Shown: in pieces, positions 8,925 to 17,362 of the stretch
Layout of the letters: every line of letters begins with the position of its first letter
Numbering within the stretch: the first letter of the stretch is position 1
Assembly (NCBI RefSeq): GCF_003688415.1
Contig: NZ_REFJ01000002.1
Coordinates: 372,001 to 436,000 of the forward strand
Length of the DNA stretch: 64,000 nucleotides
Origin: Umboniibacter marinipuniceus
GTDB taxonomy: Bacteria > Pseudomonadota > Gammaproteobacteria > Pseudomonadales > DSM-25080
Reading direction: 5' to 3'
Translations under genes and position numbers: made by a program
The notes under the pieces: generated by a model
What the model saw: only the letters and a program-made list of their open reading frames with translations
Database searches by the model: none
Told to the model about the DNA's origin: nothing

Positions 8925-9692
8925 ATGAAACTTATTAAATCGCTTGCGGCTTCGGCCGTTGCTTCTTTCGCCTTCTCTTCAGCGGCTAACGCAGACATGA
9001 TCCTTTGGAGTGATGTTAGTGTCACAGGTCTTTCTGGTTCTGGCTACGAAGTTGATGCTGATCGCCAACATACTGCGACCTTCGAGTACGTAGCGGGTAC
9101 TACTTGGGGTGACGTCTTCGTCTTTTACGATGCCACTTCGTATGACTCTAAAACACAAGATAACATTGGTTTCTACGGCGAGATTTCTCCACGAATCAGC
9201 ATGAATAAAGCCTTTGGCGCTGAACTTGGCGGCGACGTTCTAGCTGACGTATTGCTAGCTTTCACCCTTGAGAACGGTCGTGGCGACGTTGAGACTTTCC
9301 TTTCTGGTGTGGGTTTTGATTGGAATGTTCCTGGATTTAACTTCCTCCAGACTAACGTCTATTATCGCTCTGGCATCAACACCGATTCAGACGGTTTCCA
9401 GTTAACGCCAGTTTGGAACATGGACTTTAAAGTTGGTAACTCAAAAATCGTCTTCGACGGTTTCGCTGATTGGGTTTTCAACACTAGCGATGATCAGTAC
9501 GCTACTAACCTACACATCAACCCACAGATCAAATACGACTTGGGTATGGCTCTAAACGGCGAGAGCGGAGCAAACAAGCTTTACGTAGGGGTTGAAGTTG
9601 ACTACTGGAAGAATAAGTACGGTATCGAAGATTCTAAGTTCTTCACCACTAACCAGACTGCAGCTAGCCTGTTAGTTAAGTACCACTTCTAA
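8925..9692 (+). CDS. OmpK/Tsx-like nucleoside-channel outer-membrane protein
   Basis: A 255-residue outer-membrane beta-barrel. A Sec signal peptide ends near Ala-Asn-Ala (residue about 23). The mature part has alternating strands, a WGDVFVFYDAT motif and the GFYGEISPRISM segment characteristic of Tsx/OmpK channels, and ends in Phe (VKYHF) as barrel assembly requires. Tsx proteins admit nucleosides, while OmpK is known as a vibriophage receptor; the substrate here is unproven. The frame is open from a GTG at 8895, but the ATG at 8925 follows AAGG and begins the signal peptide. A strong terminator follows. Confidence 0.7.
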   Translation: MKLIKSLAASAVASFAFSSAANADMILWSDVSVTGLSGSGYEVDADRQHTATFEYVAGTTWGDVFVFYDATSYDSKTQDNIGFYGEISPRISMNKAFGAELGGDVLADVLLAFTLENGRGDVETFLSGVGFDWNVPGFNFLQTNVYYRSGINTDSDGFQLTPVWNMDFKVGNSKIVFDGFADWVFNTSDDQYATNLHINPQIKYDLGMALNGESGANKLYVGVEVDYWKNKYGIEDSKFFTTNQTAASLLVKYHF

Positions 9693-9716
9693 GCCCTAAG
9701 CGTACAGCTCTAATTC

Positions 9717-9746
9717 AAATGGGAAGTGCAATGCACTTCCCATTTT
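9717..9746. terminator. Terminator after the OmpK-like gene
   Basis: A nearly perfect inverted repeat (AAATGGGAAGTGCA and its complement) followed by a T run. It has A/T runs on both flanks, so it may also stop minus-strand transcription leaving gspB. Confidence 0.85.
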
Positions 9747-9821
9747 TCGTTTGGGGTGGTACGAAAACTGCTATGCCTTAGCGCTCAAACGCCATTTTTG
9801 CTCAACGATAGCAAAGTCATT

Positions 9822-9961
9822 GCTAATCCAATGGTAATTCCCTATGACGGCTAAGCAAGCGGCGATTCCCTGTCATCACTGATCCAGTTGTAATTCCTTG
9901 TCACTGCTAAACCAACAGCAATTCTCGGTCTTCGCTAGTCCAGTTGTAATTCCCAGTCCTG
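9822..9961. repeat. Five-copy 28-bp degenerate array including the 3' end of gspB
   Basis: Five units begin at 9822, 9850, 9878, 9906 and 9934, with an exact 28-bp period. The best-conserved core is CCAGTTGTAATTCC (units 3 and 5). The unit at 9934 contains the last gspB codons (DWELQLD) and its stop; the other four lie beyond the stop. Units differ by several substitutions, so the array is old or under selection for length. Confidence 0.85.
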
Positions 9962-10633
9962 AAGCGCCGCTACGCGAAAGGTGACGCCCTGGGCCTTAAA
10001 CACGGTGCCCTGCTCAACCAGTGCTTGAACCTGAGCAATCCCCAAGAAGCTACCAGCTTCCAAGCGTCTGCCGTTGATAAAAGCGAAGCCCTCACCCGAC
10101 TCAGGGTTAAAAACATGGGCACTGTAGTTAATGGCTGCTAGTTCAACCATCAGCTCTAGCGGCAACTCTGTAATAGGTGTGGCTTGGCGCCACAAGGAGT
10201 CATTCATCGCAGACGCTGATTCATTTGGAGAAGCTGGCTGGTCAACCGAGGCATAGAGTGCCTCCGTTTGCTGATTTTGTGGAACAACACCTTGGTTAAC
10301 TTGGCTACCTTGTTGAGTGTTGACTGGCCTACCATTAGCTGTAATAGCTAAGTTTACACTTGCCGTATCGGTGCTACTGGGTGGCGAAGCTAAGTATGTG
10401 CCTTGGGTTGAATCGGCACCACGCCATGTCTGGGTCAATGCCATGCCAGCAAAAACGCCAAGGGCCGCGAGTGTGAAGCCACCAACTAACCAAATGCCGA
10501 TATTGCGACGGGGCTGCCCGGTATTGCCCGATTCGTTCGCATAATCAATTGAGCCCAGCGCTTGGTCAGGGCTTTGTGCGTGATCAGGGCTTTGCGCCTG
10601 TGCGCGCTCAATTGCTTTGAGTAAGGATGACAT
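9935..10633 (-). CDS. gspB: General secretion pathway protein GspB
   Basis: A 232-residue inner-membrane protein. It starts with the typical MSSLLKAIERAQ cytoplasmic segment, has one transmembrane helix at about 46-66, a low-complexity periplasmic linker, and a C-terminal T2SS-B domain (AAINYSAHVFNPESGEG, FINGRRLEAG). With GspA it is known to help place the secretin in the outer membrane through the peptidoglycan. It is the last gene of the operon, one base after gspA. Its final codons form one unit of a 28-bp repeat array. Confidence 0.88.
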   Translation of the reverse strand: MSSLLKAIERAQAQSPDHAQSPDQALGSIDYANESGNTGQPRRNIGIWLVGGFTLAALGVFAGMALTQTWRGADSTQGTYLASPPSSTDTASVNLAITANGRPVNTQQGSQVNQGVVPQNQQTEALYASVDQPASPNESASAMNDSLWRQATPITELPLELMVELAAINYSAHVFNPESGEGFAFINGRRLEAGSFLGIAQVQALVEQGTVFKAQGVTFRVAALQDWELQLD

Positions 10634-10634
10634 A

Positions 10635-12128
10635 TTATTGCTCCGCCTCAGCCTGCAAATAGAAATAGCTTAGCGCATCCATCTCACCCGTTGTAGGGAG
10701 ACCATGCTGCTGTTGGAATAGGATGATTCGTTGTTTCAGCGCGGTATTAAAATCTCCCTCGGTTAAGGGCCGTTCCTGATGATCTACCTTGGCAAACATT
10801 GTAGCTAAGTGCCGGATATCATATTCACTACTATGAACGGTTACTGGTAGTTTGCTGACGCCATCCGCTTGCCAAATCAGTAAATATCGCCCACTGAGTT
10901 CAGCTACGATTGATGTGCGAAGAATAGACTTAGCCCCGTCATCGGAAATTAGCTGGCGTCTTTGTTGATCGCCATCGCCGAGGACCAAAAATTCGCCGGC
11001 GATGGTCTCGGCAATAATAGGAGCCTCGAAAAACGCGAGCGTGGTGGGGGCTAACTCGCCCTCATCACAACGTTGAGGCAGGACTATATACTCGCAGCGG
11101 TTCTCGCCCCGATACACGTCCATAGAGCGCTGCATGAGTTCAACCGCCTCTGACTTCGACACGCCATCACTAGTGGTGAACTGCCAGCCGAACCAACCTG
11201 CTACCAACGCAAGAAGCATTACGCCAAGCGAGGCAACCAGACCTCCTCGGCTCACTTTCGGCGGATCGGGAGCCACATCCCAATCGGCCACATTTGCGGC
11301 CGCTTCTAAGACGTCTTGCTTGTGAACGCGTCTACGGCCTTCGCCATAGGCGATCAACAGCGAGCGCTCTAATAGGCTATTAATTGCACGAGGAACGCCA
11401 CCGCTTAAACGATGCACTAATGAGTTTAATCTTTTAGGGATAATGTCACTTGGCGCTGTAACCCCAACCGTCTGTAATCGACAATACACATACTCACGGC
11501 ACTGTTTTTTATCAAGGGCTCTTAGGTGAGGCCGATAGGTAATGCGCTGTGCCAGCTGACGGAGCTTCGGCTGCTGGATTAATTGCCTTAGCTCAGGTTG
11601 GCCAACAAAGATAATCAACAACAGCTTTTGGGAATCTGTCTCTATATTGGTCAGAAGACGAAGCTGTTCAAGCGCGTTAAAACTGAGGTGCTGTGCTTCA
11701 TCAATAATTAAAACCGTCTTCTTCTGTTGACTGAAATTTTCGATAAGTTGGTCGCGCAAGGCGTTAAAACAGCGACTCTTCAGCGATGAACCGTCACTCT
11801 CTGGTATGGTGACCGCAAACTCGCGACAAATTTCCACCATTAGCTCTTCATCATTAAGTAAGGGATTCAAAATAATTCCATACTCAACGGCGTGCTTCGC
11901 ATCGCTCACTAAGCGGCGTATTATGGTAGTTTTTCCTGTTCCCACCTCGCCGCTAAAGAGCACGAGTCCGCTGCCGCCGGCAATACTCAGTTCCAAGTTC
12001 GCAAGCGCCTCACGATGGAGATGGCTCCAGTATAAGAGCGACGGGTCTGGTGAGATCGAGAATGGGATCTTCGTGAACCCAAAGTACTGGCAAATTATAT
12101 CTTTCAGCTCTGGCTCTTCGTTCATCAT
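10635..12128 (-). CDS. gspA: GspA/ExeA AAA ATPase with peptidoglycan-binding domain
   Basis: A 497-residue ExeA-type ATPase. The Walker A motif GEVGTGKT is at residues 60-67, and the Walker B motif (VLIIDEAQ) and sensor region follow. A transmembrane helix lies near residue 300, and the C-terminal periplasmic part ends in a PG_binding_1-like domain (FQQQHGLPTTGEMDAL). It drives insertion of the secretin through peptidoglycan. The start overlaps the gspN stop as TAATG. Fusion of gspAB to the end of the gspC-N operon differs from Aeromonas, where exeAB is a separate operon. Confidence 0.9.
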   Translation of the reverse strand: MMNEEPELKDIICQYFGFTKIPFSISPDPSLLYWSHLHREALANLELSIAGGSGLVLFSGEVGTGKTTIIRRLVSDAKHAVEYGIILNPLLNDEELMVEICREFAVTIPESDGSSLKSRCFNALRDQLIENFSQQKKTVLIIDEAQHLSFNALEQLRLLTNIETDSQKLLLIIFVGQPELRQLIQQPKLRQLAQRITYRPHLRALDKKQCREYVYCRLQTVGVTAPSDIIPKRLNSLVHRLSGGVPRAINSLLERSLLIAYGEGRRRVHKQDVLEAAANVADWDVAPDPPKVSRGGLVASLGVMLLALVAGWFGWQFTTSDGVSKSEAVELMQRSMDVYRGENRCEYIVLPQRCDEGELAPTTLAFFEAPIIAETIAGEFLVLGDGDQQRRQLISDDGAKSILRTSIVAELSGRYLLIWQADGVSKLPVTVHSSEYDIRHLATMFAKVDHQERPLTEGDFNTALKQRIILFQQQHGLPTTGEMDALSYFYLQAEAEQ

Positions 12129-12868
12129 TAGATTGCACCCGATAGGTTAAGCGCGTAGACACCTGGGCCAGTTCGCCGCCCCATCAAGGCTAAACCATTA
12201 TGAATACGCTCATCATTCACCTGTTGAGCATCCACAACCAAGTTACAGCGATAGCGATTCAGCTTCAGTTCACATTGACCACTAACTTGGTATGGCGATT
12301 CAACGGTGACCGGAGCAACGACAATGGCGCCCTCAGTCGCACTCAAAACACCTGCAAAGCTGCCTAATTCAACAACCAAGTCGCCAATACTAAACGCGAG
12401 TTGGCTAACTAAAACTCTTCCGCTTAAGGATTCTATGCCCGACTCTAGATCCCACACAGCATGTTCCACCGAGACTGTTGTTTCAAAGCGATAATTTGGT
12501 TGCGTGACCACGTAATCGCCCTGAAGTTGATGCACACCAACTGCTTGACCTACTTGGTAGAGTTTCGCCGTGGCGAAGCCGTAGGAATCCTCAACGTGTA
12601 GATCGATATTCGGGCCCAACTCCGACGTAAACCCTCCTGAGAGCTTCCAGCTTAATGAGTCAATGGCCACACCATAGCCGGACTTTGCAATAACACCGTT
12701 AGTTGCCCGTCCCGACCATAATGAACCCTCAACACGCTGAAAGCTACAATCCAGCTTGGTGATGTGGCAGCCGCTTAACACTAGGCTCGCCGGCGTCTGC
12801 AGAACAATAAAGAGGCTTAAGAGCGACAGCACAGCCGTTACTAACAGTGTTACACGGACTTTGCTCAT
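12128..12868 (-). CDS. gspN: Type II secretion protein GspN
   Basis: A 246-residue protein with an N-terminal membrane anchor, then a GspN-type periplasmic domain (CSFQRVEGSLWSGRA, a beta-rich repeat like LptC and AsmA relatives). GspN is present in only some type II systems and its exact role is unknown. Two cysteines near residues 34 and 41 and a further pair near 199 and 208 may form disulfides. It overlaps gspM by four bases (ATGA) and gspA by one. Confidence 0.85.
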   Translation of the reverse strand: MSKVRVTLLVTAVLSLLSLFIVLQTPASLVLSGCHITKLDCSFQRVEGSLWSGRATNGVIAKSGYGVAIDSLSWKLSGGFTSELGPNIDLHVEDSYGFATAKLYQVGQAVGVHQLQGDYVVTQPNYRFETTVSVEHAVWDLESGIESLSGRVLVSQLAFSIGDLVVELGSFAGVLSATEGAIVVAPVTVESPYQVSGQCELKLNRYRCNLVVDAQQVNDERIHNGLALMGRRTGPGVYALNLSGAI

Positions 12869-13323
12869 TGAGTGCTCAGCTGCATACTAATTGCTAACTG
12901 CCCCGCTTGATCAACCGTGAGTGACATGGCCGAAACATTTAGACTGTGCGCTTTGAGCTTAGTTAGCCACTTAGCAAAGTCCTCTTCTGAGGTATTACTG
13001 ATTGCCAGCTGTAGTCCGTTAGCATTGGGGCGCAGGGAGTCATATTCTACCTCAGTCTCCCGGCCAATTTGATTTACTAAGGCGGCTAGATTGCCACTCA
13101 CTTGGTTGCCCTCAGCGCGACCTTTTATCACAGGAACGAGCTGCTGCATTTGCGATAGCTGCGAGCGCAACTGCTGAATCTGACGTTCGCTATTCGCATT
13201 AGCTTTCAGAAGTGTGGAGAGCCCACTAACGATTAGCCAAATGCTGACGGCAACAATCATCACCACTAAGGCTCGTCGATCACGTGAGCTAAGGGTACCC
13301 CAGTAAACTTTCAACCTATCCAT
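12865..13323 (-). CDS. gspM: Type II secretion protein GspM
   Basis: A 152-residue inner-membrane protein. It has a short cytoplasmic start (YWGTLSSRDRRAL, a GspM hallmark), one transmembrane helix at about 18-38, a coiled-coil stretch (SERQIQQLRSQLSQMQQL), and a ferredoxin-like periplasmic domain ending at the C-terminus. It partners GspL in the inner-membrane platform. It starts two bases after the gspL stop. Confidence 0.88.
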   Translation of the reverse strand: MDRLKVYWGTLSSRDRRALVVMIVAVSIWLIVSGLSTLLKANANSERQIQQLRSQLSQMQQLVPVIKGRAEGNQVSGNLAALVNQIGRETEVEYDSLRPNANGLQLAISNTSEEDFAKWLTKLKAHSLNVSAMSLTVDQAGQLAISMQLSTQ

Positions 13324-13325
13324 GA

Positions 13326-14456
13326 CTATTGTTCCACCTTAATTCGCGCCGAAGTGATCCCATTACGTGACTGCGAAGATTGAATTTCAACCTGTAGCCC
13401 TTTAGCCTGTAACGCGCTGCTAAATCGGTCCAGCGCTACAAAATCGTCAGCCTCTAAGACAATATTCAGAGCCCTTGAACCGGCCCGAAGATCAACACGC
13501 TGGAAGCGAATGTCGCTATGGCTGCTGAGAACCTCAGACAATTCAGTTAAGGCGCCATAGACATCGTTTACAGAAAGCGATGATGACTCCGAGGCTAACG
13601 CCTGAAGTTGGCTATAGGCATTTACTATTCGTCCCTGAGGGACCACTTCCCGAAAGAGTGCTACCTGAGCTTCCTGGAGTGCCGCTTTCTCCTGATTAAG
13701 TTTCCAAGCCTGTATTCCGAAAAGTAGAATCTCGGCGGCCACTAACACCGTAACCAGCATCGCAACGCGGCGATACTTCGCCCAGTATTTTCTAACATTG
13801 ATTGCTGGTCCATAACGACGGACCGCGAGATTAGTTCTTAAGCGTGAAAGTAACGACCAATAGGCCATTTCGCTTCGCTCGGTGATATTCCAGTTCTGTT
13901 CTTCGGCATATTCAGTTTCAATCAGTGATTTAGCCGCAGGAAGTGCACCAGTTGAGACCAGCGCTTCGTACGTTGTTGCCGCCAAATTTAGAGTGACGTT
14001 ATTGCGCCGTAATAGCGGCTCAACGCCTGCGACAACAACCCCTTCTTGCAGCGCAAATTCTGACTCACTGTACATAGATAACAACGAGGAATCATGTGAT
14101 TTAAGAACCGCTAACCACTTTTCAAGATAACGAATATTTACGCCGAATAGCTGCTGCCGATTATCTTCTTTATTACCTAGGACGAGATGTAACTCAGTAA
14201 GGTCCGTTGCCAGTTGGTCCTCAGCTAAATAGCCGATACCTTCGATATCAAGTTTTACACCCTGGGGCAGATCAACCCAACATTCAACTGTCTCTGCGCA
14301 GGGCACCAACAGATTAAGCTCCGCTGATTTCCCCTCCCACTCCACTGGCCAATCGTCACGATGACAGATTCCGCTTAGCTCCAATGCACTATCGTGCCAA
14401 TAGAAAAAGTCACCATGTGGACGGAGCCACTTCTCCGTTCCTACTAACCTCATCAC
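13326..14456 (-). CDS. gspL: Type II secretion protein GspL
   Basis: A 376-residue bitopic protein. The actin-like cytoplasmic domain (about residues 1-225) recruits the GspE ATPase. A transmembrane helix follows at about 230-248, then a short coiled coil and a periplasmic ferredoxin-like domain. The sequence is divergent, as is usual for GspL, and position between gspK and gspM supports the call. It overlaps gspK by four bases. Confidence 0.85.
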   Translation of the reverse strand: MMRLVGTEKWLRPHGDFFYWHDSALELSGICHRDDWPVEWEGKSAELNLLVPCAETVECWVDLPQGVKLDIEGIGYLAEDQLATDLTELHLVLGNKEDNRQQLFGVNIRYLEKWLAVLKSHDSSLLSMYSESEFALQEGVVVAGVEPLLRRNNVTLNLAATTYEALVSTGALPAAKSLIETEYAEEQNWNITERSEMAYWSLLSRLRTNLAVRRYGPAINVRKYWAKYRRVAMLVTVLVAAEILLFGIQAWKLNQEKAALQEAQVALFREVVPQGRIVNAYSQLQALASESSSLSVNDVYGALTELSEVLSSHSDIRFQRVDLRAGSRALNIVLEADDFVALDRFSSALQAKGLQVEIQSSQSRNGITSARIKVEQ

Positions 14457-15448
14457 AACACTCCGTAACTGCGTTGAATTACATTAAGTTCAGACTCGCG
14501 CCGCTCTAGTAGCGCGGTATACAAATAAGTGCGTGCACCAAACTGCATATCAGTTTCAAGTTGAATATATCGGCTTCCTACCGCCAAGCCCTCGCTATTG
14601 ATTGACTCATCGCCCACCAAGATAGCATTGGTGGTAGGCGACGCCATAAACGCATTTAAGTCATTAAAAGGGCTTGCTTCGCGCTCTAATAACCAACCAT
14701 CTACCTGTGAAACTTCAAGCGGCGTGAGGTCGTCTGCACTGTTTAGCGTACGTAATAGCTTCGAACTCGCCAAATTTATATTCAGTACGGGCTCCGATGA
14801 GGGTAATGCCACCAACCAGGGACGAAGTTGTTGGTAGAGTACAGGCGTCATATGCCTAACCAACTGTAACTCACTCACACTTTCGAAGAACTGATTAGCC
14901 GTTCGATATGGAACCGGTGATAAGGTGGTGTAATAATTATTCTCTGCACCATCTAAGCCTGAGGTGAACGAATCCGCATCAAGCCAATCCTTGATAGCAA
15001 CACAGATAGCCTCGGCTTCTGACTGGCCTAACTGCAGTTCTTCAAAGGTCTGCAATAATCGGATAAACCTCCGCTGTGCCTCGGTATAGTTCTGTCCCTC
15101 ACCAATATCACCGCCAAGCGAGTTAATATTGAATCTTGCCGTAGCATCATAAAGCGTGGCCTGAAGCGCGCCCCCGTCCAGTAACATCGGGCCCGTTGGT
15201 TGTAGCCATACATCGCCTGCGGCATCCACCTCGGCGTCGTCATCATAAGCCATTAGCTTCTGGGCAAGGGGCACCGTGGAGTCCAATAGAATACGCGCTT
15301 GCTGGCGACTCATACTGGTTTCAACGCTGCTCATAGTTCGAAAGAAGTCACTTTGAATTCTGCTTGCAATCACCGTGACGAGAACCACGACGACGAGGGC
15401 CGAAATCAACGCCGCACCCCTTTGTTTATTTCTAGTTGAGATTAACAA
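14453..15448 (-). CDS. gspK: Minor pseudopilin GspK
   Basis: A 331-residue pseudopilin, large as expected for the tip subunit. The prepilin peptidase site is RG/AALIS (Gly11/Ala12). As in other GspK proteins, the conserved Glu at mature position 5 is absent. The globular domain includes the Ser/Asp-rich region (DWLDADSFTSGLDGAEN) that binds calcium in known GspK structures. It caps the GspI-GspJ-GspK tip complex. It overlaps gspJ by 17 bp. Confidence 0.9.
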   Translation of the reverse strand: MLISTRNKQRGAALISALVVVVLVTVIASRIQSDFFRTMSSVETSMSRQQARILLDSTVPLAQKLMAYDDDAEVDAAGDVWLQPTGPMLLDGGALQATLYDATARFNINSLGGDIGEGQNYTEAQRRFIRLLQTFEELQLGQSEAEAICVAIKDWLDADSFTSGLDGAENNYYTTLSPVPYRTANQFFESVSELQLVRHMTPVLYQQLRPWLVALPSSEPVLNINLASSKLLRTLNSADDLTPLEVSQVDGWLLEREASPFNDLNAFMASPTTNAILVGDESINSEGLAVGSRYIQLETDMQFGARTYLYTALLERRESELNVIQRSYGVL

Positions 15449-16064
15449 GTACCTTAACCTCCCCTAAGTCAGCCGTTAAGATTTTGATTTCTATCGCCTC
15501 AGGGCGAGTCAAATTTAAGCGACCTGCAACATTACTATCCCAAGCGTCATAGGGAACAATACGGCCGTTTTGTGTAACTAAAAAAGTCACTTCGATCTCT
15601 TCGATACCACTGAGTAATTCGCGCTGTGTTGTGGGTTCCGCCAACACACGATCAAGTTGATACCAACTTTCTCGCCATAGCGTCCCGTCATCTAGGCGAT
15701 AGCGAACCCTTTCAAGACTGGTAGCGAGCTGCCTTGGGGAGCGATAGCGACCGCCCCGACTAATTTCCAGCAGAACTTCGCGGTCAATGCCGCCTTCGAT
15801 AGCCGCCCGTTGCTCGCCATAGTTATCGGTGATTGGCCGAGCTCGAAACTCGCTAATATCGTCTTCCAGCGCGCTCATGGTCAGCTGATACGCGACTAAG
15901 CTATCAGCGGCTTCCCCCACTCCCTCGCTACTATTTGCTGCGGCGACAAGGCTCTGATAACCGATCATTGCCATCAACGAGGTAATCACCAGTGCTACCA
16001 GCACCTCTACTAGGGTTAAACCTCGTTGCCTGGGATTGGCCAAAGCTGGTGAGCTATTCGCCAT
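15432..16064 (-). CDS. gspJ: Minor pseudopilin GspJ
   Basis: A 210-residue pseudopilin from the ATG at 16064. The cleavage site is RG/LTLVE (Gly15/Leu16, Glu20), then a hydrophobic helix (VLVALVITSLMAMIG). The frame extends ten codons further upstream, but the ATG at 16064 gives a normal leader and an 11-bp overlap with gspI. It belongs to the tip complex with GspI and GspK. Confidence 0.9.
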   Translation of the reverse strand: MANSSPALANPRQRGLTLVEVLVALVITSLMAMIGYQSLVAAANSSEGVGEAADSLVAYQLTMSALEDDISEFRARPITDNYGEQRAAIEGGIDREVLLEISRGGRYRSPRQLATSLERVRYRLDDGTLWRESWYQLDRVLAEPTTQRELLSGIEEIEVTFLVTQNGRIVPYDAWDSNVAGRLNLTRPEAIEIKILTADLGEVKVLVNLN

Positions 16065-16416
16065 AACGTTGAACCTCAAGCAACGGATGGTCATTGTCGT
16101 CCAGAAAGATACTCAACGTGAGCCGATCAAAACCGTCTAACTCCGTGGACTCTCGAACAACTTCCCAGCGCCAGGCTTGGCGCATCATGGTTAACTGCCC
16201 CTCATCGCTCTGCCATTGTCGCTCAGTATTTCCGCGCAAGCGCTGATTGGCAATAACATAGTTGGCCACCCATTGCGCCTGAACCTTTGTCCGTGCTGCG
16301 ACAACTCCGTCAACCTGTACACTAATCAATCGCAATAATGCCGGTACCGCTACTGCTAGCACTAGCAGCGCAACCAGTACCTCAATAAGTGAGAAGCCAC
16401 CGCTAATCCGCTTCAT
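16054..16416 (-). CDS. gspI: Minor pseudopilin GspI
   Basis: A 120-residue pseudopilin with cleavage site GG/FSLIE (Gly7/Phe8, Glu12) and a hydrophobic helix (VLVALLVLAVAVPAL). Length is normal for GspI, and the YVIANQRLRG-type segment after the helix is typical. It nucleates the tip complex. It overlaps gspH by 14 bp. Confidence 0.9.
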   Translation of the reverse strand: MKRISGGFSLIEVLVALLVLAVAVPALLRLISVQVDGVVAARTKVQAQWVANYVIANQRLRGNTERQWQSDEGQLTMMRQAWRWEVVRESTELDGFDRLTLSIFLDDNDHPLLEVQRYGE

Positions 16417-16918
16417 CGTGCCATACCAAGGTTTGCCCGGTTTCAGACACTATCCGATAGTTCTGCGCACCAGAGACCAACAACGTAAACGGCGTAAACT
16501 CACCGGATGGTTGCACAATCACATCTGCAACGATTGAAGCGAGACGCTCATCGGATGCAAGTTGGATGTTCAAGCCCGCTACCTCCAAGGAGATATCGAG
16601 GTCAGCCCCCAGTGACTGCCTAGCAAGCTGCGCACATTCACTGGCTGTCCACTGTTGCATTCGTTGGTTTAACGCCAACGCTTCAATAATGACGCTGTCT
16701 TCTTGCTCTACCCATCTCAGCCCTAGTACCTGTCCGGACAGTCGTGCTTCATCCGAGCAACTTAATAGCCAATCGAAGATAACCTTACGCTGGACCACTT
16801 CGTTGTTGGTGTTGGGAATAGCCAACGAAGCCGCGGATACCATCACCGCGATGATGACAAGAACAACGAGTACCTCAACCAGGCTAAAACCTTGCTGTTG
16901 ATGGTTAGGCGAAAACAT
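16403..16918 (-). CDS. gspH: Minor pseudopilin GspH
   Basis: A 171-residue pseudopilin with cleavage site QG/FSLVE (Gly10/Phe11, Glu15) and a hydrophobic segment (VLVVLVIIAVMVSAA). It is a GspH/FimT-type minor subunit linking the tip complex to the GspG filament. It lies nine bases after gspG. Confidence 0.88.
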   Translation of the reverse strand: MFSPNHQQQGFSLVEVLVVLVIIAVMVSAASLAIPNTNNEVVQRKVIFDWLLSCSDEARLSGQVLGLRWVEQEDSVIIEALALNQRMQQWTASECAQLARQSLGADLDISLEVAGLNIQLASDERLASIVADVIVQPSGEFTPFTLLVSGAQNYRIVSETGQTLVWHDEAD

Positions 16919-16927
16919 TTAAACGGC

Positions 16928-17362
16928 CTACTCGTCGGCCCAATTACCGATGTCGGCATCAACGTCGTCACCACCTTGAACGCCATCCGCGCCGTAACTA
17001 AAGATATCGAATTTACGTCCGTCTTGACCGGGACGAAGATAGAGATATTCATTTCCCCAAGGATCGACAGGGGCTTCTTCTAGGTACCCCTCCTCGCGCC
17101 AGTTTGCTGGTTCAGGCGCCATAGTAGGCTTCTCGACTAGCGCCATCAGCCCCTGCTCTGAAGTGGGATAGTTATAGTTATCTAAACGATAGAGTGCCAG
17201 CGCACTTTCAATGGCCGCAAAATCTGCTCGCGCCTTACTGACACGCGCTTCATCCGCTCTACCTAAAAGATTAGGCGCTACCACTGACGCCAAAAGCGTT
17301 AGGATCACCAACACCACCATAATCTCAATCAAGCTAAAACCTGAGGACTTTGAATACTTCAT
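16928..17362 (-). CDS. gspG: Major pseudopilin GspG
   Basis: A 144-residue major pseudopilin with site SG/FSLIE (Gly8/Phe9, Glu13). The conserved GspG body is present: ALALYRLDNYNYPTSEQGL, DPWGNEYLY and a Ca-binding C-terminal loop (SYGADGVQGGDDVDADIG). This is the best-conserved pseudopilin and anchors the operon call. It overlaps gspF by four bases. Confidence 0.96.
   Translation of the reverse strand: MKYSKSSGFSLIEIMVVLVILTLLASVVAPNLLGRADEARVSKARADFAAIESALALYRLDNYNYPTSEQGLMALVEKPTMAPEPANWREEGYLEEAPVDPWGNEYLYLRPGQDGRKFDIFSYGADGVQGGDDVDADIGNWADE

Noticed and set aside
9822-9961. CRISPR array
   Set aside because: Units are contiguous 28-bp degenerate copies without unique spacers, and no cas gene is present.
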